A stretch of 64,000 nucleotides of DNA from contig BJKQ01000015.1 in NCBI GenBank assembly GCA_006538405.1, positions 806,001-870,000 on the forward strand. The letters are read 5' to 3'. Shown here one piece after another: positions 22,700 to 33,229 of the stretch (its first letter is position 1; every line of letters begins with the position of its first letter). This DNA is from Hansfordia pulvinata (lineage: Eukaryota > Ascomycota > Sordariomycetes > Xylariales). The translations under genes and the position numbers were made by a program. Under the pieces are notes generated by a model, which worked only from the letters and a program-made list of their open reading frames with translations, was not told where the DNA came from and did no database searches.

Positions 22700-24424
22700 A
22701 TGGCCCCCGAAGCAGCCGACACGGCCGCCGAGCTGGTGGCCTACATGGCGCAGCACGGCAGCCGGGCGGCGCGCGTGCTGACGGCGACCAACACCCCGGG
22801 CTACGCGGACGAGGTCGGCGGAAGCTTCTTCATCCGGGCGCCCGGGCGGGGCCCGCCGGCGGCGGTGGTCCGGCCGGAGAACGGCGAGGACGCCGCGGCG
22901 GCCGTGCGCTTCTGCCTGAAGACCGGCATCGATGTGGTCGTCCGCGGCGGCGGGCACGACCAGGCGGGCCGGTCGCAGGTGGCGGGCGCGGTCCTGCTGG
23001 ACCTGCGCGGCCTGAGCGGCGTCGAGGTCGCCGCGGACGGGCGGACGGCGCGCGTCGGCGGCGGGGCGCTCGCCGGCCGGGTCGCCGAGGTGCTGGGCGA
23101 GCACGGGCTCGTCACCCCCACGTGAGTTTTTTGTCGAGCTGCCGCCTCTCCCCCCTTTTTCTCTTCTCACCTTTTTCTCCTCTCACAACCCTGCTCCCCC
23201 TTTTCGGATTTCTACCCCCCCCCCCCCCCGGCTTCCAACACAAGATAGTGAGCACGGTGAATCGAAGCAATTTGCTAACGGCCCATGCAGAGGCGTCATC
23301 AGCCACGTCGGGTACTGCGGGTGGGCGATGCTGGGCGGGTACGGCGCGCTGGCGCCGAGCCGCGGGATGGGGTGCGACCAGATCGTCGGGGCGCGGGTGG
23401 TGGACGCGCGGGGCGAGCTGGTCGACGCCGGCGAGGAGATGCTTCGGGGCATCCGCGGCGCGGGCCCCGCGCTCGGCGTCGTCGTCGAGCTGACCGTCAA
23501 GACGTACCCTCTGAAGCAGGTATGCCGACTGTTGTTCCCCTTTCATTCTTATCCCTTTTCTCACTCTTTCCTCTCTTCCCCCCCCTTTTCGTTTCCGCAA
23601 CGACAGCAGCACACACACAAACTCACCACCCTCGCGATGGAATCCAGATGCTCTGCAGCCGGATAGTCTTCAACCCGGCCTCGCTCGAGGCGGCCTGGAC
23701 CAGCGTGACGACGGGCCTGGAGCGCCTGCACGCGGCCGGGGAGCTGCCGCGGGAGCTGCAGGCGTTCCCCGTGGCCGTCTCGCACCCGGACCTGGGCGGG
23801 CCCGTGTTCCTGCTGATCGCGGCCTGGATGTCGGACGACCACGCGGCCGGGCGGGCGTGGATGGACCGCCTGGCCTCCCTGTCGGGCGAGAGCGGCGGCC
23901 CGCCGCTGATGAACGACCCGCAGCCCTGCTCCGTCGCGCAGTGGCTCCGCGAGAACGACCAGATGGTCGAGTGGGGATCGCGGGGCCAGACGTGGTCGCT
24001 GAGCGTCCGCCGGCACGACGAGGCCACGGCGGCCGTCATGGCGCGGTGCGCGCGCGCGCTGCCCGGCCCCCGGATCGCGTTTAACTTCCACTCGGTCCGG
24101 GGCTACAGCGACGAGGTCCCACCGCCTCCCTCCGTGTTCCCAGCCCGCGGGGACCACCACCTGCTGGAGATGATCTGCATGACGCCCGACGCGGAGCTGG
24201 CCGGGCGCGCCGAGGCCTGGGCCCGGAGCTGCCTGGCGGAGCTGCGCGGCGGGGAGGGGACCCGCGCCAACGTCCTGCGCGAGAGGTACGTGCCCTTCCT
24301 GCCCCCGGGCGACGAGGACTGGCCCGAGATCTACGGCGACCGGTGGCCGGAGCTGCTGCGCCTCAAGAGGCAGTTCGACCCGGACAACGTGTTCAAGCAC
24401 GCCGTGCCGAGGATCGTGCCGTGA
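22700..24424 (+). CDS. FAD-binding oxidoreductase, berberine bridge enzyme-like (FAD_binding_4 / PCMH type)
   Basis: A flavin-dependent oxidase, in fungi usually acting on sugars or secondary metabolites. Exons are 22700-23121, 23291-23519 and 23648-24424. The introns (169 and 128 bp) are pyrimidine-rich, the first with a C15 tract, and end in CAG. The total is 475 residues with no frame correction. The p-cresol-methylhydroxylase fold is shown by PAAVVRPENGEDAAAAVRFC, then DVVVRGGGHDQAG, whose His is in the position of the histidyl-FAD link of BBE-like enzymes. SHVGYCGWAMLGGYG follows; its Cys could provide a second covalent link, though this is uncertain. The C-terminal BBE segment ends RLKRQFDPDNVFKHAV. 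No signal peptide is apparent (start MAPEAADTAAELVAYM), which is unusual because many homologues are secreted. Confidence 0.88.
23215..23229 (+). repeat. C15 homopolymer in an intron
   Basis: Fifteen consecutive C in the first intron of the FAD oxidoreductase gene, upstream of the acceptor. Confidence 0.9.
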
Positions 24425-25290
24425 GAGCGGCAGGGGGGTGGTATTTCGGGGCGCGTGGGTTTTTTTCCCCTCTCGGTCTCAGGAGAGGGTGTCGGGCCCA
24501 AAGGTGAAGAGCCGGGAGAGGGCTTCGGAGCGACGGAAGGGTGTTCAGAGAGGGGTTACGATGGCCGAGGTTGGGGCGGTAGGTTTGGTGTCTATCTCGT
24601 GATGCGTGTCTGTATGGCTCTGGCGGGGGCTTTCAGAAGCGGCCGCAATGTCCAGGACATGGCGAAGCATGTGATCGACCCAATAGCCTAGATGCCATGA
24701 CGTACATGCCATTTTGGAAATAGTATTCGCACGAGTATATCGCCAGTGTCAACTTGGAGGCCATCCCTCCCGTGCTTCGCGCAGTGGTTGTCTCGGCACA
24801 TGTGCCAGAGTAGGTATCTACTCGCATCTCTCGGCCCTTCCCGGGTGCAGAACAACCAGCGCGATAGCCTCGGCTGTGGCGCATGCCTGCCAGATTGAAG
24901 CAGCCGGAGCTGCTCAGCGCAGCCTCGCGAGACCCGACCCCTGTTTCGCGGGCGCAGGGCTTCTGCCGTGCCTCCGCCTGAGCCATCGATCGACGCGCAT
25001 GTGAACCGTCTCCTGGGCGCCACGCCCGGGAATCAGAGTCCAGCCGGGCGCGTCTCGTCTTGCGGCACGTCGCATGGAGGCGAACGGAGGAGGCAGGCGG
25101 CCCCATCATCGTGGACCACCATCAACGAGCGGTAACGCCGGCTTGCGCGACGGTGCTACCAGCCTTGTGAGTGGGCGAGTAAGCGCGCGTCTGTCACTGT
25201 TGATCCCCTCTCAATCGCCAGAGTATCGTTTCGAGACGCCCGCAAGCAGCACACTCGAGACGGGCCCCCTTCTTGCACAGGCACAGTCGC

Positions 25291-25351
25291 GGCGACACTG
25301 GCCCGCGCGGCGACACAGGCCCGCGCGGCGACACTGGCCCGCGCGGCGACA
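25291..25351 (+). repeat. 18-bp tandem repeat, three full copies plus a partial one
   Basis: The unit GGCGACACTGGCCCGCGC is at 25291-25308, 25309-25326 (one mismatch) and 25327-25344, followed by a partial copy GGCGACA. Each unit is GC-rich. Confidence 0.9.
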
Positions 25352-26620
25352 GACAGTCGGGGCCACCCCGAGCGACGCGCGTTGTCGGGCCGGCGTGGCT
25401 GCTGGCCCCCGGGGCGCCTTACACGGGCTTGATGCCATCGCTGCGGCTGCATGCGTTCGGCCGCTGCAGTTCGACGCTGCAGTCACGTCAGCGCTTGCTG
25501 CAGCGTGGCTTCTCTCTCCCGGCAGCGTTCGCACACGCACGACGGCTTTGTTCACGGGGCAGGGGTAAGTAAGGTAACGCGCCGAGGGAAGATGCCTTCT
25601 CCCCGCGATGCATCCGCCCCGGCTCGGTTGCATATCCGAGAACGGGGGCTGTCCTCGCGCGCTGTGGTCCTATAGGGCCTGGGCATTCCTCGTGATTGCT
25701 GCACTCTTATACGCGCCCCTTTGCGTGCAGTGTCTAGTCACTCAAGACAGCGGTGCCTTGCATTGGAATCGCCGAGCACCCGGGGCCAGTCTGCGGGATC
25801 AGATGCCGGCAATCAGGGCCGGAGCCGGACGTGGAGCCGAGATCGGAACCGGAGCCGGAGCCGGAGTTAGCACCGGCCGGACCAAGCAAGCAGGGTACGG
25901 AGCGCCCTGCCTCCGGGCCACGGCGCCACGCGATCCTTGGGCGACTCTTCTGCCCATCTCTCTCTCTGTCTTTCACATGCGAGATCAGCACGCCACCATT
26001 CCGGCCTCGGCCCTCAGATCTCATTACCTTGGGACCCTGCGTCTGACGACATATATCCCCACTCCACGGGGTTGCGGAGGAAAAGTCGTTGCCCGGCTGC
26101 CACGCGCAAGCTTGAAGAGCCGATAAGATGCAGCCCGCCCGCCCCCCTCCCCTCGGCGGAACCCCTGCGGGCGGTGCATACAGGGAAGTGTTATCTATGC
26201 CTTTATACATCATGCAAGTGTCTGAAGAATTCTGCAAGGCTGCCCCGACGGCGCCTCCTTTGGTTCCAGGGGGCTTAGGGAACCGTTCAAGGCTCTCTCC
26301 GAAGCCATTGTGTTGAACGTGCGGGGGGGGCGATACCTGGCAGCACGAGGATCTGCCGGATCTGCCAGTGAGCCCCCCGCCCGAGACGGGCGAGACGCCA
26401 AGGCCAAGCTGTGTGATGCCGTGGCCGCCCGTCCTGGATCTCCTCGGACCATGGCTCCTCGGCGCGTGTGCAAGTCGGCAACCGACTTCTCACAAGCACC
26501 CCCTTGACGGGCGCGAGTAAGTATACAGCGAGTGTCGGCCGGGACCTTGCGTTATACTCGCAGTCGGGCATCTGACAAGGTAGTCTCCGACCCGAAGCAG
26601 GCGACTGCCCCTCTACCATG

Positions 26621-26641
26621 CCCCCCCCCCCCCCCCCCCCC
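26621..26641 (+). repeat. C21 homopolymer
   Basis: Twenty-one consecutive C in the gene-poor region. Confidence 0.9.
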
Positions 26642-27675
26642 TGTTTCTATTGTCCTTCTTGCTCGCCTGTTCGACACACTCGAGGTCCGGATGATCAACG
26701 TGACATCCAATTGCCCGCCTGGCCACTCCCGCAAGAAGATCCGACTCCCTACGGAATCATTTTGGCCAAGTTCCCCGCGATTGGCGTTAGTTGTCCAGGC
26801 GGGAAGGCGGGCAGGCGGGAAGGCGATGGACAAGCGGTGTCGGCGGGCCATCGTGTACCAGCCACAGACGGGGCTCGGGCTCGATCCATCATCATACGGG
26901 TGGCCCGACCGCGGTGAGGCGGCCGAGGTGTGAGCGGGAAACCCCAGAAAGACCAGGGCCCAAGGGCACAAGGGGCGCCGCTACTGCATGCGAGACATGG
27001 GAGACGGGCCTCTGGTCTTGGGGCGCCCCCACCACCACCACCCCGGAAACCTTGGACCTCTTTCATTCTCTCTTTGCGGGTTGAGAGTTCCGTGTGCGTG
27101 CGCGTGGCTCCCTCTCGCTCATGGATGGACAGATGACTGAATTTGACGACAAGCCCGTCTCCACACGGCAACGGCAAAGCAAAGAGGCTACTACGAGTAC
27201 TTACGCTACCCTTGTACGGTACTCGTACGAAGTAATGCTAGCCGCAATTTTCTCTCTCTCTCTCTCTCTCTCTGTCTCTTCTTCTTCACCGTGGGGTCCT
27301 CGGGAGAAACCGGATCTTCCCTGGCGCGTTGATTAGGTCCAGGACGCGCATGCCCCAGTGCGAGCTGGAGCTGGAGCTGTCCCTTTTTTTCACACTCGCG
27401 TGGTGGGGTGGTGTCCGAGGTGGTGATGGGTAATGCGAGGGAGCGGGTTGGGTCCGAGGGCGCGGCGCCCAATGACAGATGCCCATATATCATCTCGTTG
27501 CGGATACTCGTATACACTGCCATGTACGAGATAAAGCAGGTACCGCGGGAGAGCGCAGAGGAGCAGGGACAGGCACCATGAGGACCAGCTCGCGCCGCCG
27601 TCACGCCGGCCGCCGTCGCGTGATGTTAATTTCCTAGCTGGGGAGTTCCTCCTCTTTGTTTTTCTTTCTCATCTT

Positions 27676-27707
<32 letters not shown>
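27676..27707 (+). repeat. (TC)n microsatellite
   Basis: A near-perfect TC dinucleotide repeat of about 15 units. A similar tract lies at about 27250-27274. Confidence 0.85.
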
Positions 27708-30141
27708 CTTGCAGGTGTTCGTCACGCGTCCTGCGTCGCACGAGGGAGCATCACGGCACGGCCCTCGTGTCGATGCCCCCTCAACCCCCCAGTCTTTGGG
27801 CGGGGAGCGGGTTCAGTCCGATGGTCTTTCCGGATCTTTCTCGTCTTCTCGCGAGTGGCGGAGACCAAATGGGCGGGCTTTCCCCTGCAACTGCAAGCCC
27901 CCTTCTTCGCCAGTCGTGTAACCGATGGGACTGTGAGCCCGGTCCGATTTGACGGCGGGGGTTTTTTTTTTTTTTTTTTCGTTCTGGCGTGGGCTGAGGG
28001 CGGGTTCATTACGAATAGTTTCGGTACGGGTGGCGGCTCGGGAAGAGGCCGAACCCTGCTTGTCGTCACACACGGCAGTCGCAGATACATTGTGTGCTGG
28101 TGGGACGGACTGACCACGAATACCTACTCGTAACTTGCAGTCTGCCTGTGGACCTGGCCGGACTCTGCCTGTACGAGTAGGCCTTGCTGGGCAAAACAGT
28201 AGCGTGGTCTGTCTTCGTAATAAGTGTCGGGGGAGGGAACCGGTCGCGCGAGGAATGCGGGATGCAATCACGTCTGCGGCATTCCCGCTAATAGCTTGGA
28301 CATGACAGGCGGCTTACACGACAGAGGGCCACCCGGAGCCCCCTGAGATGTTGGGACGTGGCCGCCGGGATTTGCTCTCTTGTTACCATCCGTAGGGGGC
28401 CCGGCTGCGGGTGTTTCGGTGTTGCTCCGAAGACGACCCGGTTTCTTTTTGGGTTCTTCCTCCAACCAGTTTTGTTCTGTATCCGTCTCTCTCGTCGCAT
28501 GGGTGCAGATGGCGGTATCCGCAGACCGCTGCCGTGGCTGCGGACGGCTGTAGATACGAGCGACCTTGTGGCCGGGGCTTACGAGTGAGTACTCGCACCG
28601 CACCCGCGGGGGCCAGTCTGGGCAGGGACCTTGTCTGCGAGTACTCGTCACGAACAAACCCGTACCTGTTCCCTCGTTCTGTTGGGAAGGTTTGCTCTCT
28701 CGAACTGGGAGTGACACGTATGGACTATTCTGCTCTGAGTATACTTATTATCATCATGTATTCCATGCGAGCAGGCATGCAGGTCGACGGATGGGATGGG
28801 GATGGGGATGGGGATGGGGGCGGTCCCGCCCGGCCGTCCGTGCTCGTACAGACACAGCTCAAGCCGTCAGCTCATCGGCTCGGCTCAGCTCTCAGCTCAT
28901 CAGGGGACCGACCGACCCAGGCACGCCGGGTCCGGACGGCGGCCCAGCAGCTCGCGTGGTCTTCTTTCTTGGCGGTGGGCTCTTCCCCAATCTTGGCCGT
29001 GTGGGACGCAGGGTCAACCCCAACCCAGCGCCCGCAAGCCAAGCCGGGCGGGAATCCAGTCAAAGGGGAGGGGGGCGGCAGGGCGGCGGCGGACGAGATG
29101 GCGGCGTCGGACGAGATGGCGGCGTCGGAATTGGCGACTTGTTGAACTGGACCGCACACCGCACGACGCACACCGCACACCGTCTTCCCCTGCCGCCGCC
29201 ATCTTCGCTCCTATGCCGCCGCAACCCGCTCCGGGACATCAAGCCCGTGGGCAGCTGACAAGGTAGGTACTCTGCAGCCTAGACTGAACTAATCATGCAG
29301 AGGGGGTGACTGGCGAGTTGCGGAAAGACGACACGCAAAGCACACGCGAGGACCCGGGAGTCCAGACTTGGCTCCCAAACTGGTATAAACCGGCGCAAGC
29401 CTGCTGCTTTTCGCTGGCTGGGGCGGTCGTCCCTACGAGGAGGTAGGTAGGTAGGTAGGCACGGTAGGGCACTCTGTCGTGGGGTTCCAATGTAACGGTA
29501 CCGTGCCCCGTACCTACGCGTCCGCGTGCGAGCCCAGGCTCATCTCACGATGATCCAAGGATGGATGGCGGGACCGACGCCCGAAGACTTTTTCCAGAAC
29601 CCACGCGCTGTTCGGGATTTCTCGCCACGGGTCGCACGCACCAGCTGCGAGTTCTCCCGTAGCAGCTCGCCGCCGCGCAGCCGGCCGATGGGTCCCGTGG
29701 CCGCGACACGTGCCCTCCCTCGGGGCGAGAAACCCGGCCCCCTTGTCTCCTCGTTTCCCGTCGTCGTCGGGATCCGAAACGTTGGACCTCTGGGGTGACT
29801 GACGGCAAGACCAACAAAGACGGAAGACGGCGAAGGCGAAGGCGTGGAAGGACAGGGAAATGGCCCGTCGCACAGCCCGTCAGCCCCTATAATCACAAGT
29901 CCCGGGCGCCACGACAGGGGTGCCAGATCTACTACTCGTAACTAACCTCTTACGAATACCTACGGTACCTACCTAAACATGGATCTCGTACATGATGTAG
30001 ATGTAAGTCTCGTAGGTACCTACTCACAGCTCCCGGACCCCTCAAGCAAGCGGAATCCCGGCCGGTGAAGCTGGCGTTTCTCGTGGCGGCTGGCGCACTC
30101 GTGGCTGGTCCAACGGGATCCCAACAATTCCGACGATTCTC

Positions 30142-30155
30142 GACGAGTACTCGTC
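30142..30155. repeat. 14-bp perfect palindrome GACGAGTACTCGTC
   Basis: A perfect inverted repeat whose core ACGAGTACTCGT contains the TACGAGTA-type half sites found across the window's spacers. Confidence 0.7.
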
Positions 30156-31735
30156 CCGACTGCTCGCCGACAAGCAGCCGGTCATTGACGATATGGCTGC
30201 GTACCAGCAATCGTACGAGTTACCCGTCCAAGGGAGTGAAGCACGCCCGGGCTTTGTTGAACCCCCGGCCGACCAACACATGGGGAGAGCTTTATGAGTT
30301 ATGAGGGGGGGGGCGGGGCTGCATCGGAATGGCGTCAGCTCGAGTCAGATACTCGGGTGATGCCTCGAGCTGTTACTTCTCTACTCGGACGCCCATTCTC
30401 ATACGAGTGCATGTAGTGACTTACTTTGCCTTGTGTGACACAAACCGCCGAGTGCACAGAGGACTCGGTACGTGCGCCGACGGCACCTTGATTGCACGAG
30501 CCCGGGATATCCCCTACCGGTACGAGTCTCTTTGGGGAGAATCACACATTTTTCGTTGCTTCTTTCCTCGATTTCCATCGGATTCTTCTGACCCTACATG
30601 CACATGTACTCGTATCCCCCGATGTCACTGGGGGCACTTGGTTGTCGGCCATCTGTGGATCGATGGTGCGCGGTCGGCGAGCGAATCGTCGAAAATTCAT
30701 TCATGACGGGTTATGTACGGTACCTAAGGTAGATGCATCGGCGGGTGGCGGTACTGTACATAACGAGCAGACATGAGGCAGGTCCAGCCCCTACTTGGAT
30801 TTATCCAATGTACATGCAGCCCTTTGTGGCCCGTACCTGCACCCGGCGCGCGACCCCTGGAAATGTATTTTTGGCGTCGCCAATTGACTTTTCTGGACGT
30901 ACTCGTACATGTGCAAGCTTCGGGCAGTACCCGTACATCCACGAGCACCAGTGATGGACCAGTTGATGCTCAATCACAGCACCGCAGTGTCCCGTCAGCC
31001 TCAACGACCCATGTACCCGTACCCGCGTTTGCCTGATGTAGCTGTCTCTGCTGTCCACTGTTCTTCTTTTTTGTGCTCTTTTCTCTCTACAGGCCGTGTG
31101 TCCTTGACTCACAAATCGACGAGTACGGGTACCCTGAACGTTCATTTCAATACGGACCGCTGGTGGCACTCGTGTAGATTGGTTGCGCTGCCGGAGGCGC
31201 TCCCGACTACCAGTCCAACCTCCCTGTCGCATCATTCTTGCATCCCTGGCTGGGTGATTTTTCACCAACAACTCAGCTACTTTCTACCTACTGCTCCTCC
31301 TTTTGCCCTGTGCGCCCTCAACACCCGGCCTCAAGCTAAGTCGCGTGTCTGTGTGGGCGGTAGCTTCCAGCCATAGACATCACGACGAGTGACAAGGTTC
31401 ACTCGGGCTGCACACCGCCGCCGATCCTCGTCCCCGGCCGGCGCCCTGTCTTATAACCCATACTGTCACTGGGCCGGATCAGCGACAACAGCGCCTCAAC
31501 ACAGCCGCCAGCATCCATAAACAACAATATCACCGGCTCACCCACCACCCTACATACATACCACGAGCCTCGGGTCTGGGTCTGGGTCTCTCTCAGCTGC
31601 CACCCAATGGGACACAGGCCGAGGTGACCAGACTGCTGACTGACACACATACACACACAATACGACGGTATTCCTTTCGCTCCCCCATCTCACACCCTCC
31701 GCAGCCAGCCAGTCAAAGCCAGCCAGCCAGCCAGC

Positions 31736-32218
31736 ATGTCCTCGTCCGTCCTCCGTACGCGGGTCCGGCCGGACTCCCTGCGCGCGGCCAGCGTCTCCAG
31801 CCCCGGGAACCCCCTCAGGCGCACCCCGGCGGCGCAGATGGCTGCCACCCCGTCTGCAGCCGCCGCGGTAGGGTTGGCGACCTGGCGCCGACGAGGCAGC
31901 GGGAACGGCCACGGCAGCGGCAGCAGCTCTCATCACATGAAAGCCGCCGACCGCCGGCCCGAGGGCCACTGCTCTCATGGACAGCAGCAGCCACAGCGCC
32001 AATGTCAACAGCGACAGCAGCGAGCCCCAACAGCGGACAAGAACGCCAGCGCCGCCTACGACTCGCCGCCACCACCACATCACAGCCGCGGCCGTCTCGC
32101 TGGCGCTGGCGCTGACAGTGCTGCTCCGGCCGATCCCGGCGCGTTTTCTAGCAGCTCCTCGTACCCCGGTCCGCCGCCCTCGACGGCCAGCGGCCCCTGG
32201 ACCGCCGCGACCTGGTAA
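31736..32218 (+). CDS. hypothetical protein or long upstream frame before the malic enzyme gene
   Basis: A 160-residue frame that starts MSSSVLRTRVRPDSLRAASV. The first 50 residues are rich in Ser, Ala and Arg with almost no acidic residues, resembling a mitochondrial presequence, followed by low-complexity Gly/Ser/His/Gln sequence. An overlapping frame (31977-32240) holds a hydrophobic stretch, AAAVSLALALTVLL. No family was recognised. It may be a real short gene, an alternative first exon of the malic enzyme gene 1 kb downstream, or chance coding in GC-rich DNA. Confidence 0.2.
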   Translation: MSSSVLRTRVRPDSLRAASVSSPGNPLRRTPAAQMAATPSAAAAVGLATWRRRGSGNGHGSGSSSHHMKAADRRPEGHCSHGQQQPQRQCQQRQQRAPTADKNASAAYDSPPPPHHSRGRLAGAGADSAAPADPGAFSSSSSYPGPPPSTASGPWTAATW

Positions 32219-33229
32219 GCCATGCCCCATCTGTCCCTGACAAGCACCAACGCCGCACCCATACCCGCAGATCCACACCCACGCACCCATCCCCACCCCA
32301 TCTATACGTGCATGCCTACTCGTACGTACTTGATCTACCTGCCCAAGTATACTTGTGTGGTCGTGGATGACCAGGTACGACGACGGACAGGTAATGGTGA
32401 GGAGGGAGAGAGAGAGAGAGGGAGGGACCCGGAGTGAGATCACATCTGCCCCTACCTCCCCATTGCTCTCCCCGGGGGTTGCCCTCCCCCGTACCCCGTA
32501 CCCCGTACGAATATCCCGTTGTCGTCTCGACCTCCCCCTCGAGCTTGGCCTCGTCTCCGTCCCCAGTCGTCGTCCGTGCCGTCCGGGAGGGGGCAGGGGA
32601 GAGGAACGAGCCGGAGCCAGAGTTCAAGCCAGAGCCAGCCAGCCAGAGATGGCGCCGGATCTCGCTCGGACTCGAGGAGGGGAGGAAGATGTGTCGGCGT
32701 CGAGCTTCCCACCTCTCAGCTCCCACGTTGTCCGTTGTCCCCTTTCCCGCTAGCTCTCCCACTTACACCCACAGTCTTAGTCCCAGTAGCATTCCTGCTC
32801 CTCCGCCCTGCCCCAGCTGGAACTCCGGCCTCTTCCCTGCCCTGGAGAGGACGAGGCAGCCATCCGCCGGCGCCGGCGGCAGCGGGAACCCAACACCTCA
32901 GGCCCGGCCCAGCCTTGGCGCCGGCCCACTTGGCTCTTCCCCAGCTTCCCGGCCGTCGAGCACTTATACCAGTATACCCCCTCGCGCTCGACGGCCATCC
33001 CAGTCCTGGCTGGCCTGCATGTTGCTTCATCCTCCCCGGCCGCTTCTCTCCGGCCCTTCCACTCCTCGGCCTCTCTTTCCGGCACTGCTGCTGCTGCTTC
33101 TTTTCTGCCACATCGGGCCCGACCCGCCGCCGCCGCCGCCCTGAACAGTAAAGCGTCATTGTCGTCGTTGTCGTCGTTGTCGTCGTCGCAACGTCCCCCG
33201 CCGCCCACAGCGCCACCAACACCACCACC
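32219..33229. other. 5' region of the malic enzyme gene
   Basis: About 1 kb, CT-rich towards the start codon, with a GTCGTT-type repeat at 33155-33185 and a TACTCGTA octamer at 32317-32324. A CCACCACC run precedes the ATG. Long open frames here have no recognisable domain. Confidence 0.5.

Larger units (their letters stand above)
24425..31735. other. gene-poor region rich in simple repeats and TACGAGTA octamers
   Basis: About 7.3 kb with no domain-bearing frame on either strand. It contains an 18-bp tandem repeat (25291-25351), C21 (26621-26641), T18 (27962-27979), two (TC)n tracts (about 27250-27274 and 27676-27707), a GGGGAT repeat (about 28795-28820), a GGTA repeat (about 29441-29460) and at least nine octamers TACGAGTA/TACTCGTA. 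It is not AT-rich, so it does not look like RIP-mutated transposon remains. Confidence 0.55.

Noticed and set aside
25291..25351. CRISPR-like array
   Set aside because: The units are direct tandem copies with no spacers, and the genome is fungal.
24425..31735. Degenerate transposon (RIP relic)
   Set aside because: The region is not AT-rich, shows no CpA-to-TpA skew obvious to the eye, and has no reverse transcriptase or transposase fragments or long terminal repeats.
33064..33069. CCTCGG, the reported FarA-type core site, upstream of the malic enzyme gene
   Set aside because: A six-base GC-rich word is expected many times by chance in this sequence; one copy is not evidence of regulation.
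32434..33144. 236-codon frame immediately upstream of the malic enzyme gene
   Set aside because: Pro/Ser-rich product of a CT-rich leader with no domain. It most likely reflects 5' UTR composition.
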